Origin: an uncultured Lachnospiraceae bacterium
GTDB lineage: Bacteria; Bacillota; Clostridia; Lachnospirales; Lachnospiraceae
Assembly (NCBI GenBank): GCA_951802115.1
Contig: CATOPL010000002.1
Location: forward strand, 124,001 to 188,000
DNA: 64,000 nucleotides
Direction of reading: 5' to 3'
Positions 33,277-42,850 of this stretch are shown here, one piece after another. Numbering within the stretch: the first letter of the stretch is position 1; every line of letters starts with the position of its first letter. The notes beneath the pieces are model-generated. The model worked only from the letters and a program-made list of their open reading frames with translations. It was not told where the DNA came from and did no database searches. A program made the position numbers and the translations under genes.

Positions 33277-34497
33277 TTACTTGTCAAAGTATCCGGTGAA
33301 GAATTTTTCATATCCATCCAAAAGTGCTTTGCTTGTATGCTCCCAGCTTAATTCTTGAATCACGCGGTTACGGCCAAAGTTTCCCATCGCTTTTCTTTTC
33401 TCAGGGTCTTCCAGCAGACTTACAATTTTTTCTGCCATATCCTGTGCATTGTTCTGCTCCGCATATAAGGAGGATTCCTGCGCTGAAAAACGTCCTTCTG
33501 TCAGATCAAACTGAACAATCGGTTTTGCCAGCGCCATATATTCCAGTATTTTATTCATGGTAGATTTATCGTTCATACTGTTATAAGTATCCGAGTTCAC
33601 ACAGACATCTGCAGTATTCAGATAATCCAAAAGCTGCTGATCTGAAACACGCCCGGTGAATTCCACACAGTCGTCCAGCCCCATTTCCGCGCATATTTGT
33701 TTCAGCAGAGCAACATGAGGTCCTCCGCCGACAATTCCCCAGAAGATATCATCTCTTTTTAAAGTTTCCTTACAGTACCTGGCGGCTTCCAGAATATATT
33801 CAATTCCTTCCTGCTGTCCGATTACCCCAAGATAGCCTACCATATATTTTTTGCCGCGTTTAATCTGTTCGACAGGCTCCTGTATTTTCAGTCGTTCCAG
33901 ATTGGGACCGCTCCGCAAAACAATTACTTTCTTGGAGTCCATCTTTCCGCGTGTAAGTGCAATTTGTTTGTATGATTCATTTGTCACAAATGCGAAAACC
34001 GCGTTTTTATAAGTCTGTTTCTCAAAAAAAATCTGACTTTGATACATCAGCTTTTTTATGATGCCTTTTGTACCGAACTTTGCTTCAAACAGCTCCGGAC
34101 AAATATCATGGTGATCAAAAACAAACTTTACCCCGTGCTTTCGGAATTTTTTTGCTACCATATAAATATTATCCGGCGGATTGCAGCCATGAATCACATC
34201 AAAACCTATGGTCTGGTAGATTTTTTTGGCCAGTTTGATTTCTGCACGGAGCGCCGCGGAATATTCACGCAGATAACCGACTGCGCCATTGCCTTCAGTT
34301 GGCAGGTCATGACGAAAAATATGGACTCCATCTATCAGTTCTTCTTCTGCCGTGTACCCTTTTCCTTTCGGACTGATCACAGATACGGTATATCCGTTTG
34401 CTGCCAGCGTGGTTGCCTCCTGCCACACACGTGTATCAAAAGGAACGGGGAGATTTTCAACAATGATCAGTATCTTTCGGTTCTTATTGTTTTTCAT
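33277..34497 (-). CDS. Family 4 glycosyltransferase
   Basis: This 406-aa GT-B enzyme has VENLPVPFDTRVWQEA near the start, typical of WbuB-type GT4s, and GYLGVIGQQEGIEYIL then MALAKPIVQFD in the donor domain. I chose ATG 34497 with GAGG about 10 nt upstream; it overlaps the heparinase-like gene by 14 bp. The upstream ATG 34527 has no site. Confidence 0.8.
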   Translation of the reverse strand: MKNNKNRKILIIVENLPVPFDTRVWQEATTLAANGYTVSVISPKGKGYTAEEELIDGVHIFRHDLPTEGNGAVGYLREYSAALRAEIKLAKKIYQTIGFDVIHGCNPPDNIYMVAKKFRKHGVKFVFDHHDICPELFEAKFGTKGIIKKLMYQSQIFFEKQTYKNAVFAFVTNESYKQIALTRGKMDSKKVIVLRSGPNLERLKIQEPVEQIKRGKKYMVGYLGVIGQQEGIEYILEAARYCKETLKRDDIFWGIVGGGPHVALLKQICAEMGLDDCVEFTGRVSDQQLLDYLNTADVCVNSDTYNSMNDKSTMNKILEYMALAKPIVQFDLTEGRFSAQESSLYAEQNNAQDMAEKIVSLLEDPEKRKAMGNFGRNRVIQELSWEHTSKALLDGYEKFFTGYFDK

Positions 34498-36394
34498 ATC
34501 GGTTATCCTCAGAGCGTTTATCTTCAAAATATATCGTGGTTATCATTTGTTTGGCTTTTGTTGAAACTACGACTTTCTTAGACATAACAAGTTTTCCGTA
34601 AGACGGAGAAAGCATCTGGTCTTCAATGAAAATTCCGGCTTCATCATCCCCGGAAAATTTGAGCAGACAGTTTATATATTCCAGAACTATTTTTACAGCA
34701 GATCGTTCAGTTGCAATCCGTACATTCGGCGAAAGACAGAAGATTATATCTTTGCTTCCATCCGACGTCATATCATCTATGATTTTCAGCTGATTTCCTC
34801 CTGCATATTCCAATGTCCTTATGTGAGCAAACGGTGCATAACCGTCATGACAGGCTTTCACTTGAATCATTCCGCCTTTTTCCTGAAAATCGAGCAGCCT
34901 GCATTCTGCTCTTTTCCCCCATAAAAAGGGGCCTCTCATCTCTGACTGATTTTTCCGGTCAAAGCAGACCGTGTTATGATTTTCTGTCAGCCGAAAGTAG
35001 TTTCTTTTTGCCAGATTACAGTGATAAATATAGGTGCCCGGGTCCACAAAGAGTGGTTTTCCATCCATATAAAGCTGAAAGCTTAAAGCGTCTGCATGCC
35101 CGTGGGCTGCGATGCTTCCAAAGCCTAATGCACCATGATCAATACCTGCTATCATTCTCCTGTCATTACTTCTGACGATTGTGACCCCGCCATTCGGGTA
35201 ACAGGTATATTGCAAAGAACGGTAGAGCGATTTACGATCCAACATGGACCACTCACTGTCGTTGAAAAGCCAATACAGATTTTCACACGCTGTCTGTCTA
35301 TTGACAGAAATATATTTTTTGGGGAGCAGAAAGCTATATAGTCCCAATATATATTGACAATAGTCCGTTCCGCCATGCAGATCCAGGATTTTTCCTTCAT
35401 CGTCATCGCCAAATTCAATGACTTCCCCATACGATCCAAGACAGTCTGCCAGGTAGCAGCACATTTTATCAAGCATCTGTTCCCAGCCGTCAGGTATTGG
35501 TATATCATTCTTGATCAGCAACCGTATCATCAGCCCCATAGCTTCCATGTAAAAGGCCTGATAATGGAGCGACATTTCTTTATTGACTCCATCAGAATAA
35601 TTCTGAATCTGAAGCTCCCGGGATAAAATTGACAGAGCTGTATCAATCCATGATTGTTGCTGAAACAAAATACCTGTCTGACCGACAGCATATGCTTCTA
35701 CAATTAAATGATTATTTGCCGATGAATAGCGTGAAAAATGACGCGACACATATTCGGTCATATTTAAGATGCCGTTTTTCAGTTGTTCTAAAAGTGTTTG
35801 AGGAACATCCTTTGCCGCACTTAAAAAACAATAAGTATAACACCAGCTGTTTGTCCGAATTGCAATCTCCATCACACTGGTCCAGGAGATTCCCCATAAA
35901 AACGGATTTTTCTGGTTCCAGTCAGAAAACAGTTCCTGCAGCTCTTCAAGATATTTTCTGTCTCCGGAAACCAGATATGCCTTTGCCAGTAAGGCAAATT
36001 GAAAATGACGGTTTAATTCCCAGTTTGTTCGGGCGTCTCCGATGTCATCACGCTGTTTATAATCCAGGGAATAGGAGAATATCTGCGGCCATTCATTCAG
36101 AGTCTGAAATCCGGCATGCCAATGGTCTTTGTAGTCTTTATATGCATACTCTCCGAGCAGAGGAATGTCTGTATTCAGAGAATATTTCTGATTCTCAAAA
36201 TTCAGGAACAATTTCTTACTGTGCGGGACAAGCAGATTCAATTCAGGATCAAACAATTCGGATACAACGGACATCTTTTGCCCCTGAAAACGTTTCTTTT
36301 CCTCAAGCTGAAGTCTTTTTTGCGATATTCGCCAGATAATTTCCTGAATGCTCATCGCTTTTAAACGCTGCACCAGCCACACAATGCGGGCCAT
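34484..36394 (-). CDS. Heparinase II/III-like alginate-lyase-fold protein
   Basis: This 636-aa protein has an (alpha/alpha) toroid in residues 1 to about 380 (repeated W/Y-rich helices, SANNHLIVEAYA) and a C-terminal beta-sheet domain with AAHGHADALSFQLYMDG and PGTYIYH, the signature of heparinase II/III. No signal peptide is visible. Such proteins are regular members of glycan loci with uronic acids, where a lyase, epimerase or editing role is proposed. The neighbouring nucleotide-sugar dehydrogenase would supply the uronic acid. Confidence 0.75.
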   Translation of the reverse strand: MARIVWLVQRLKAMSIQEIIWRISQKRLQLEEKKRFQGQKMSVVSELFDPELNLLVPHSKKLFLNFENQKYSLNTDIPLLGEYAYKDYKDHWHAGFQTLNEWPQIFSYSLDYKQRDDIGDARTNWELNRHFQFALLAKAYLVSGDRKYLEELQELFSDWNQKNPFLWGISWTSVMEIAIRTNSWCYTYCFLSAAKDVPQTLLEQLKNGILNMTEYVSRHFSRYSSANNHLIVEAYAVGQTGILFQQQSWIDTALSILSRELQIQNYSDGVNKEMSLHYQAFYMEAMGLMIRLLIKNDIPIPDGWEQMLDKMCCYLADCLGSYGEVIEFGDDDEGKILDLHGGTDYCQYILGLYSFLLPKKYISVNRQTACENLYWLFNDSEWSMLDRKSLYRSLQYTCYPNGGVTIVRSNDRRMIAGIDHGALGFGSIAAHGHADALSFQLYMDGKPLFVDPGTYIYHCNLAKRNYFRLTENHNTVCFDRKNQSEMRGPFLWGKRAECRLLDFQEKGGMIQVKACHDGYAPFAHIRTLEYAGGNQLKIIDDMTSDGSKDIIFCLSPNVRIATERSAVKIVLEYINCLLKFSGDDEAGIFIEDQMLSPSYGKLVMSKKVVVSTKAKQMITTIYFEDKRSEDNRYEKQ

Positions 36395-36420
36395 TTCCCG
36401 ATACCTCCAATGCCCAGATT

Positions 36421-37794
36421 CTAAAATTCAGTTGTACTCATATCATGGGACAATGAAAGTTTCTGTGCAGGATTATGATTGATATTTCCCCAGCTGATTC
36501 CTTCGTAATTTCCTTCATAATCAATTTCCTGATACTGGCGTACCAGATCGACAATTACTTTATGAGGATACTTTTGAGGAATATCTCTGAACTCCTCTTC
36601 TTTGTTTGTTACGACCAGAACATCACAGCAATTTACAACTTCATTTAAGTCGTCAGTTATGATCTCATGTAAATGCGGTAATTTTGCCGCAATAAAATCT
36701 GCGTTTGTACCTGTCAGTTGAGAAATGCGGACATTTTTGTCATATACATGAATTTCATAGCCTTTTCCTATTAAAGATTCCGCCACATCAACGATTGGGC
36801 TGCATCTTAAATCATCTGTCCCAGATTTAAAACTCAATCCAAGTATACCGACTTTGCGTTTTCCCTTGCTTTCAATGATGTCGATCGCATTTTTCTTCTG
36901 TAATTCATTTGAAGGATTAATTGCATTAATAACAGGTACATCTATATAAAAATCATGTGCCAAAGTACGCAATGCTTTTGAATCTTTGGGCAGGCAGGAA
37001 CCGCCATAAGCAAATCCCGGTTTAAAATAATAAGGAGAAATATTCAACTGCTTGTCCTTACAGAAAATCTCCATCACTTTATGGCTGTCAATTCCCATTG
37101 CTTTGCAGATATTTCCTATTTCATTGCCAAAGACAATTTTCAGGGCGTGATAAGTGTTATTAACATATTTCATAATCTCCGCCACTTCGATATCGGTAGA
37201 AATAAATTCTCCCGGAATATCTTTATATAATTCTCTGAATTTTTCCTCTGCAATCTTACTGTCTGTGCCGATAAGTGTCAGCGGAGGATTCATATAATCC
37301 TGTACAGCCGTTCCTTCCCGCAGAAATTCCGGATTGGAAACAACTGTAAAATCTGTTCCACGGGTTTTTCCTGATGCTTCGGCAATGATTTCACCCACTT
37401 TTTTGTTGGTTCCGGGAAGAACCGTACTTCTGACAGCGATAATATGAAATTCTTCTTTATCTTTTAATGCTTCTCCAATGGCCTGTGAAACTTTATAAAT
37501 ATAGTCCAGATTCAGATGACCTTCTTTACTGCTGGGAGTACCTACAACGATAAAAGAAATATCCGAATTATGTACGGCATAGTGATAATCCATCGTTGCT
37601 TCCAGCATCTTATTGTCATGTGCTTCTTTGACAAGTTCTTCGATCTCCGCTTCTATAATTGTCGGTCGTCCCTGATTAATAAGATTTACTTTATTTTCTG
37701 ATATATCATTTCCTATTACATGGTGTCCCATTTTTGCGCAGCACGCTGCACCCACACAACCAACATATCCAAGTCCGAAAAAACTGATGTTCAT
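36421..37794 (-). CDS. UDP-glucose/GDP-mannose dehydrogenase family (AlgD-like)
   Basis: This 457-aa protein has an N-terminal Rossmann motif FFGLGYVGCVGAACCAKMG, NQGRPTIIE, and the catalytic Cys in YGGSCLPKDSKAL. The NQG(R/K)xxIxE spacing is closest to GDP-mannose 6-dehydrogenase (AlgD), though UDP-sugar use is possible. It converts a nucleotide hexose to the hexuronate. It is the first gene of the minus-strand run; GGAG stands 7 nt before the ATG. The upstream gap to the divergent gene is 472 bp. Confidence 0.85.
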   Translation of the reverse strand: MNISFFGLGYVGCVGAACCAKMGHHVIGNDISENKVNLINQGRPTIIEAEIEELVKEAHDNKMLEATMDYHYAVHNSDISFIVVGTPSSKEGHLNLDYIYKVSQAIGEALKDKEEFHIIAVRSTVLPGTNKKVGEIIAEASGKTRGTDFTVVSNPEFLREGTAVQDYMNPPLTLIGTDSKIAEEKFRELYKDIPGEFISTDIEVAEIMKYVNNTYHALKIVFGNEIGNICKAMGIDSHKVMEIFCKDKQLNISPYYFKPGFAYGGSCLPKDSKALRTLAHDFYIDVPVINAINPSNELQKKNAIDIIESKGKRKVGILGLSFKSGTDDLRCSPIVDVAESLIGKGYEIHVYDKNVRISQLTGTNADFIAAKLPHLHEIITDDLNEVVNCCDVLVVTNKEEEFRDIPQKYPHKVIVDLVRQYQEIDYEGNYEGISWGNINHNPAQKLSLSHDMSTTEF

Positions 37795-37945
37795 AATAAT
37801 CTCCGTTTCTTTGAAATATTACTTTCTATTATTGAAACTCTGTCGAAAGTTCCTGTCTGATGTATCACACAGATTTTTATCTGAAAAAAAATGAAGAAGA
37901 ATATCTTTTTATACCCAAGACATCACTCCTTCAATGTTTATTTTA

Positions 37946-37970
37946 GTCACTAAATGCCCCCTTTAGCGAC
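37946..37970. promoter_or_regulatory. Dyad, possible operator
   Basis: Arms GTCACTAAA and TTTAGCGAC (one mismatch) around a seven-base C-rich centre. The position in a divergent control region fits a regulator binding site, but no regulator gene is present in the window. Confidence 0.35.
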
Positions 37971-38149
37971 TTCCTCCGAAAAAGCCCGATAATCTGTGGT
38001 TTTTCAGTGATTTTTGACCAGGATTTTGACCACATATAAATGAAATAAATTTAGTTCTGTAACGGGCCTGTGGGAGATGGAGGGGGCTTTCTATTTTTCT
38101 CAATATCTGTCATAAATAGGGTCGTTCCGGGGTCAGGAAAAGCTGATAT

Positions 38150-38179
38150 TTGCTGAATGAAATTTTCAGATGGTAAAAT
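38150..38179 (+). promoter_or_regulatory. Candidate promoter for the 38267-44274 genes
   Basis: TTGCTG at 38150-38155 and TAAAAT at 38174-38179, 18 bp apart, about 85 bp before the start codon. This is a moderate sigma-A match, read by eye only. Confidence 0.35.
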
Positions 38180-38266
38180 ATGCAGTTTGTAGTACAATGT
38201 ATGTAATATGTATGGAGGAATGCGAGAAATGGTGTAGAATAAAAAGACAGAAGGGGAGGGGAAGAG

Positions 38267-41200
38267 ATGGAGGAGAGAGAACTGCTTATCGACTATCATG
38301 CGGATGGATTTTATGCTACCTGGGTACGGAAGGAGACAGATCAGTTTTATTTGCTGCGGGTTACGAAAAATTGTGAAACTGTTGCAGAGAAAAGGATAGA
38401 CAAAGCAGCAGTCATGCCGGTGCCTGTTTATGTACCCGAACAGTTAAATACGGAAGACAGGTACGAGTTTGCGCTGCAGGTAGTTTCGGAAGAAGCGGTG
38501 ACAACATGTAATATTTCTTCAGGTATCAAACTGCTGTATGGAATTCTTGAGCGAATTTATAAAAGGATTACCAAAGACAGGATATTGGTTTTGAATCAGG
38601 ACTTGGTCCAAAATGAAGTTTGGACAGATGCATGGGAACAGTTTTACGGAAAAAGAGAAATTACAATTCTGAATGTTCAGGAACCCAGGCTGTCGGTTCA
38701 GGAAGAAAGGCTGTATCTGAAAGGAGATGGAATACAGTCTGTTTTCTATGTGGAAAGGACAGAAGACAGTGATCCAAAGTTGTGTCTGCAATTTGATTTT
38801 GGGGATTTACAGCAGGAAATGGAGCAAAGATCAGAACAGGGGACATTGGTGCTGGCGGATGTGTTTAAGGAGACGTCAGGAACAGAGCTGTTTAAATACA
38901 CGAAAGAACTGGGAGCTTTTTCTCAGTTAAATCTGCTGCAGGTTTGCTCCAGATTATATTGTGGACGAACGGTACAGAAGGAAACCTGTATAGAGCTGGG
39001 ACCGAAAAATGCATCATTGATATTGTGGAAAAACAAACTGGAATTGCAGAACTGGTCTGTTATATGCAGAAAGCAGACGATGCTGAGGGAAAAAGATACC
39101 ATACAGATCAGCAGTGTATCGATTCAGGGTGAATTTTTGATTGGATCGGAAAAACAGGCAGAGATATTGGTGCATATTGGGGATTCAGACGTGTGGAGTG
39201 TATATCTGAACTGCGGAGAAGGAGACTGGCTTGTCGCTATTGCCGAACTGGTTGGTTTTCCGAAAGAAAATATAGAAGAAATGGTCTCTTGGCTTGGAGA
39301 AAAAACCGGAGATTTTTCGCTTGATACAGCTGTATTTACTTTTTCAGTCTCACAGAATTGTATAACCGGGGCAGAATTTTCATTAAAACAGAGGAAAAGC
39401 TGTGATCTGTTTCATACGGGGCTTTGCTTGAAAGACTGGAATATATTCATAAATATGATAAAAGGTACAGAGTGGATAAGCGCAGTTGTTCTGGCAGGTG
39501 AACTTGGACTTGGCGGCGGAGAAGATGCCCCCGGGATTTTTGTGACGGTGCCTCTGCAGGAAGGGTGCAGGCAGGTCAGAGTTAGCAGCAGGGAAAAAGG
39601 AATTGCATTGCCTTCTTTTGAAGAACTGTTAAAAATTGCAGGGATTGGAAACGGAGAAGAGCTGATTCCCGATGAATTGTACAATCTGAATGATTACAGA
39701 ATCAGTCAACTGGAATTTGTCGTGGACTTTGACGTTCAACCGCGGCTGGCACAATATAATTTAGAAATTTCAAGTCAGAAAAAACTGATCTTTGCAATCG
39801 GAAATTTTCAGATCCGGATTCACAATGTGTCTCTTGGAATTAAAGGAAGGGATGAGGAAGGACCATATATTGAAGGCAGCGGGACTCTGATATTTCAGAA
39901 AATAGAATGCAGGCTGTGTCTTAAGGTGGATTGCACATCAAAAGCATTACAAATGTCTGCGGTATTAAAAAAAGATGAGGCTGAGCAGATTCAGTTTGAT
40001 GTGATGGCAGACGGGTTTGTAGATGAAAATCTGAGATACAAAAATCTGCCGCTGCCGGAAGGCTTTGATGTACCAATCTTTGAAGAAGCGGTTCTGTGGG
40101 CAGATACAGGGAAGCAAAAGTATGCGGTGAGCGGGAAGCTTAAAAATCTGGGAACCTGCATTTTTGCGACGTCTTTGGATGTTCAGGGGAAAATGGGATA
40201 TATCCTGGCGGCAGTAGCCGACGAAAACTTTAAGTTTGCAGAAATTTCCGGATGTCTGGCTTTTATGGATTCTGTTTTTCTGATTCGGACCGGCGGGATT
40301 GTACTGTCTGCATTAACTGGGAGGCGTATTCTTGATGTGATGGCTGAGCTTCCGCCAGAGCTTGGGATACCGTCGGGCCTGCCTCAGACTGACAGTGAGA
40401 TTAAGAGCGGCTTGTTTGTTTATGGAAGGCTGGAACTTGTGGCGCCTGTGTTTCAGTTTTTGTTTGGACTGGCAGGGGAGGAGAAACCGACTCTGGAAAC
40501 AAGCCTGTACTTTCCGGAAGAGGAAGGAGAAATTCTTGTCCGCGTTGGGTTAAAGGAGATGTCGCTTTTTCAGTTGTTGTATTTTCGGCAGCTGGAATTC
40601 TTCTGCCGAATAAAAGAAGGAACAAGTTACGGTCTCAATGGCAGGGTATTTCTGGCAGCAGGAGGGCAGGAGTATGGATTTGAGTTTTCCGTAAGCGGTG
40701 ATACACGGGAAAGAAAAATTATGTTAAAGGGCAGTGCATCAGAGCCTATAGACCTCGGTTTCCTGACTTTGACAGATACAGTTCACACCAAAGGTCCTGC
40801 AGTTTACCTGGAACTTGACCAGGCAGAGAAAAAGCTGGGAATCAGCGGAGAAATTCTTTTGTTTGGGGAACCTTTTGCTGATATAAAATACTTTGATTAT
40901 GAATTTCAGAAAGAGCGTTTTTTAGGAAAAATATCTTATACCGGACCGGTTACCTTGTTCAGAGGGACTATTTCATTTGCCTGGAACAGAGAAAAAGGTC
41001 CGGAAATTCTGGAATTTCCCATGCATTTTCTGGATGAAATGTTGGATTATGCAAAACTGATAGAGGAGGCCAGTAGCAGTACACAGGGAGAATGCAAAAA
41101 AATTGCCGGGCTTATATTTGACAAGGCGGTCCAGACGGAATTTACGATTACTCCGTCTTTTGGCGGGATCGATGAAGATGGAATGACGGCAGAACTGGAA

Positions 41201-42295
41201 GTACGATATGTTGTTTCAGCAGCAGGTACAGAAATCCTTACGGCTTCTATGAATAAGCTTATTGTCAGAATCGAGAAACCCTCGGAAATCGGATTTGAAG
41301 CGCTTGCCGGGCTTGTAGTCGGCACAGTTTTAAAAAATGCCGTTTCGATTGCCGGGCAGATTGTGGAGGATATGGGGCATCTTGCAAAGCTGATTGCGGT
41401 AATGGGAGCGGTTCAGGCAACTGAAGAAGCATTTGGGGCGCTGCTATGCAGGGGCGGAAAGGAGCTGGTAAAATCTGCTTCAGAGGGGTTTAAAGCAAAG
41501 CAGTATGCGGATGCGGCAGCAAGTGGAGAAAGTCTGGCTGAAGTGGCTGCAGACGCCCAACTGGCGGGAAGCAGTTCTATGGCTGCATCGAAGGGCCTGG
41601 AAATGGTGGAGGCATTTTTTGGCGCATTAGCTGGTATAAGTATTATAGGCGACGGCAGTTCGGGAAAGGATCTGGAAGAATACAAAAAAGAGGTGGATAA
41701 AAAGAAAAAGGAAGCGGAAGCCGCCCGTGAAGATGCAGAGAAAGCAGTTATTGAGCGGTTGGAGATCAAAGAGCTGATATTAATGCAGAAAAAAGCCGAT
41801 ATGGCAGAGCTTGGATGGAGGCCGATCTCAGCCGGGGGCAGCGGTAATGTGAAATATCATGTGATGGTTAAACGAAGCGGGGAAGCTCTGGTGGAGTACA
41901 CAGGGGAAGAACATCAGATACAATTACCTCTGGAATCAGGAAAAGAGAATTTTTTTGAAGTGGAGGTATACGCGCTATACCAGTATGACGGCGGCCATAT
42001 ATACCAGGGAGAAACGGCGGGACTGAAAGCGAAGATAGGGAAACCGCTTGCGATACTGACGACTTCGTTATCTGCGGCAGTGTCCGGGGCAGAATACAAA
42101 TGCGATCTGAAAGCTGAAGGCGGCAGCGGTTCTTATTATTGGAAAGGAAATGGCTTGCCGGAAGGCTTAGAGATACAGGATCAGACCATCTGCGGAGTAC
42201 CAAAATACGGAGGGGGAGAAGTATATGTGGATTTAGTGGTTGAAGATACGATAGGAAACAGTATCGCAGCCGGTTTTTGGCTGAAGATTACATAA
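38267..42295 (+). CDS. 1342-aa protein of unknown function, beta-rich with hydrophobic helices and an Ig-like end
   Basis: There is no signal peptide at the N-terminus. Residues 1 to about 950 are mostly alternating short beta strands with many Lys/Glu, with no repeat I can name; the plan recalls the large DUF6603-type proteins, but that is a weak guess. Around 1010-1150 there are long hydrophobic or Ala/Gly-rich helices (LAGLVVGTVLKNAVSIAG and similar) suited to membrane insertion, then a charged coiled coil (KKEVDKKKKEAEAAREDAEK). The last 80 residues look like a putative Ig domain (LPEGLEIQ, ICGVPKYGG). It is first of four codirectional genes ending with a CdtB-like enzyme and a membrane protein. 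GGGGAGGGG precedes ATG 38267. Confidence 0.6.
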   Translation: MEERELLIDYHADGFYATWVRKETDQFYLLRVTKNCETVAEKRIDKAAVMPVPVYVPEQLNTEDRYEFALQVVSEEAVTTCNISSGIKLLYGILERIYKRITKDRILVLNQDLVQNEVWTDAWEQFYGKREITILNVQEPRLSVQEERLYLKGDGIQSVFYVERTEDSDPKLCLQFDFGDLQQEMEQRSEQGTLVLADVFKETSGTELFKYTKELGAFSQLNLLQVCSRLYCGRTVQKETCIELGPKNASLILWKNKLELQNWSVICRKQTMLREKDTIQISSVSIQGEFLIGSEKQAEILVHIGDSDVWSVYLNCGEGDWLVAIAELVGFPKENIEEMVSWLGEKTGDFSLDTAVFTFSVSQNCITGAEFSLKQRKSCDLFHTGLCLKDWNIFINMIKGTEWISAVVLAGELGLGGGEDAPGIFVTVPLQEGCRQVRVSSREKGIALPSFEELLKIAGIGNGEELIPDELYNLNDYRISQLEFVVDFDVQPRLAQYNLEISSQKKLIFAIGNFQIRIHNVSLGIKGRDEEGPYIEGSGTLIFQKIECRLCLKVDCTSKALQMSAVLKKDEAEQIQFDVMADGFVDENLRYKNLPLPEGFDVPIFEEAVLWADTGKQKYAVSGKLKNLGTCIFATSLDVQGKMGYILAAVADENFKFAEISGCLAFMDSVFLIRTGGIVLSALTGRRILDVMAELPPELGIPSGLPQTDSEIKSGLFVYGRLELVAPVFQFLFGLAGEEKPTLETSLYFPEEEGEILVRVGLKEMSLFQLLYFRQLEFFCRIKEGTSYGLNGRVFLAAGGQEYGFEFSVSGDTRERKIMLKGSASEPIDLGFLTLTDTVHTKGPAVYLELDQAEKKLGISGEILLFGEPFADIKYFDYEFQKERFLGKISYTGPVTLFRGTISFAWNREKGPEILEFPMHFLDEMLDYAKLIEEASSSTQGECKKIAGLIFDKAVQTEFTITPSFGGIDEDGMTAELEVRYVVSAAGTEILTASMNKLIVRIEKPSEIGFEALAGLVVGTVLKNAVSIAGQIVEDMGHLAKLIAVMGAVQATEEAFGALLCRGGKELVKSASEGFKAKQYADAAASGESLAEVAADAQLAGSSSMAASKGLEMVEAFFGALAGISIIGDGSSGKDLEEYKKEVDKKKKEAEAAREDAEKAVIERLEIKELILMQKKADMAELGWRPISAGGSGNVKYHVMVKRSGEALVEYTGEEHQIQLPLESGKENFFEVEVYALYQYDGGHIYQGETAGLKAKIGKPLAILTTSLSAAVSGAEYKCDLKAEGGSGSYYWKGNGLPEGLEIQDQTICGVPKYGGGEVYVDLVVEDTIGNSIAAGFWLKIT

Positions 42296-42454
42296 AATGT
42301 ACCTGCAAAATGACTGTAGCCCATAGGACAGTGTTCATTGGGAGTGATTTTTTACAAAGTGTGATGTACGGCTGACGGAACATGATTTTCAGATATGTAT
42401 TTGAAGTAAAGGATTTTAGAAAATATTTAATTCATAAAAAGAAAGGAAAAAGAA

Positions 42455-42847
42455 ATGGAAACAAGATTAAAATTAACAGTAGGAAGAGAGTTGCCGGTAG
42501 AAATACCACAGGGGTATTATATGTGTTTCAGCTTTACGACACAGGCTGCAAATAAGGTATACATAAAATTATATGATGAGACGACAGTATATCTGGATGA
42601 GGAACGCCAGTCGACAGAGCCGGCGCCGATGGTAACCGGTGACGGATATGTACAGGGAGAAGCTATGCGGCTGAAATTGGATATTCCGGCAAGCAGTAAC
42701 ATTGAGATACGGAAAAATTCATGGGACATTACAGGGCCCGGAGGAGAAGTAATTGCCCGGACAATGGTATTTTTAGTAGAAGACTATATAGATTATGACT
42801 ATAATGATGTGATTTTAACTATTACAGCCTGGAAAGAAAAGGGATGA
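42455..42847 (+). CDS. Small acidic beta-rich protein with a DYDYND motif
   Basis: This 130-aa protein has no signal peptide. Its sequence is nearly all beta-strand-prone and ends with the acidic motif YIDYDYNDVILTI, similar to calcium-binding turns in secreted beta-sandwich lectins and DUF4114-like domains. A binding or adhesion role is possible, not shown. AAAGGAAAAAG precedes the ATG. Three bases separate it from the CdtB-like gene, so the two are almost surely co-translated. Confidence 0.6.
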   Translation: METRLKLTVGRELPVEIPQGYYMCFSFTTQAANKVYIKLYDETTVYLDEERQSTEPAPMVTGDGYVQGEAMRLKLDIPASSNIEIRKNSWDITGPGGEVIARTMVFLVEDYIDYDYNDVILTITAWKEKG

Positions 42848-42850
42848 CAA

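Larger units (their letters stand above)
37795..38266. other. Divergent intergenic region between the glycan operon and the toxin-like island
   Basis: 472 bp without a convincing gene. It must hold promoters for both directions. It contains a 25-bp dyad (37946-37970), a candidate + strand promoter (38150-38179), and A/T-rich stretches. I see no clear minus-strand promoter; the best is TTGAAG with TATAAA at a 15-bp spacing. Several very short frames exist but have no ribosome site. Confidence 0.6.

Noticed and set aside
37860-37935. Very short minus-strand frame ATG-TCT-TGG-GTA-TAA behind a ribosome-site-like GAAGGAG
   Set aside because: Four codons only, no attenuator hairpin pair with a T-run; not enough to call a leader peptide.
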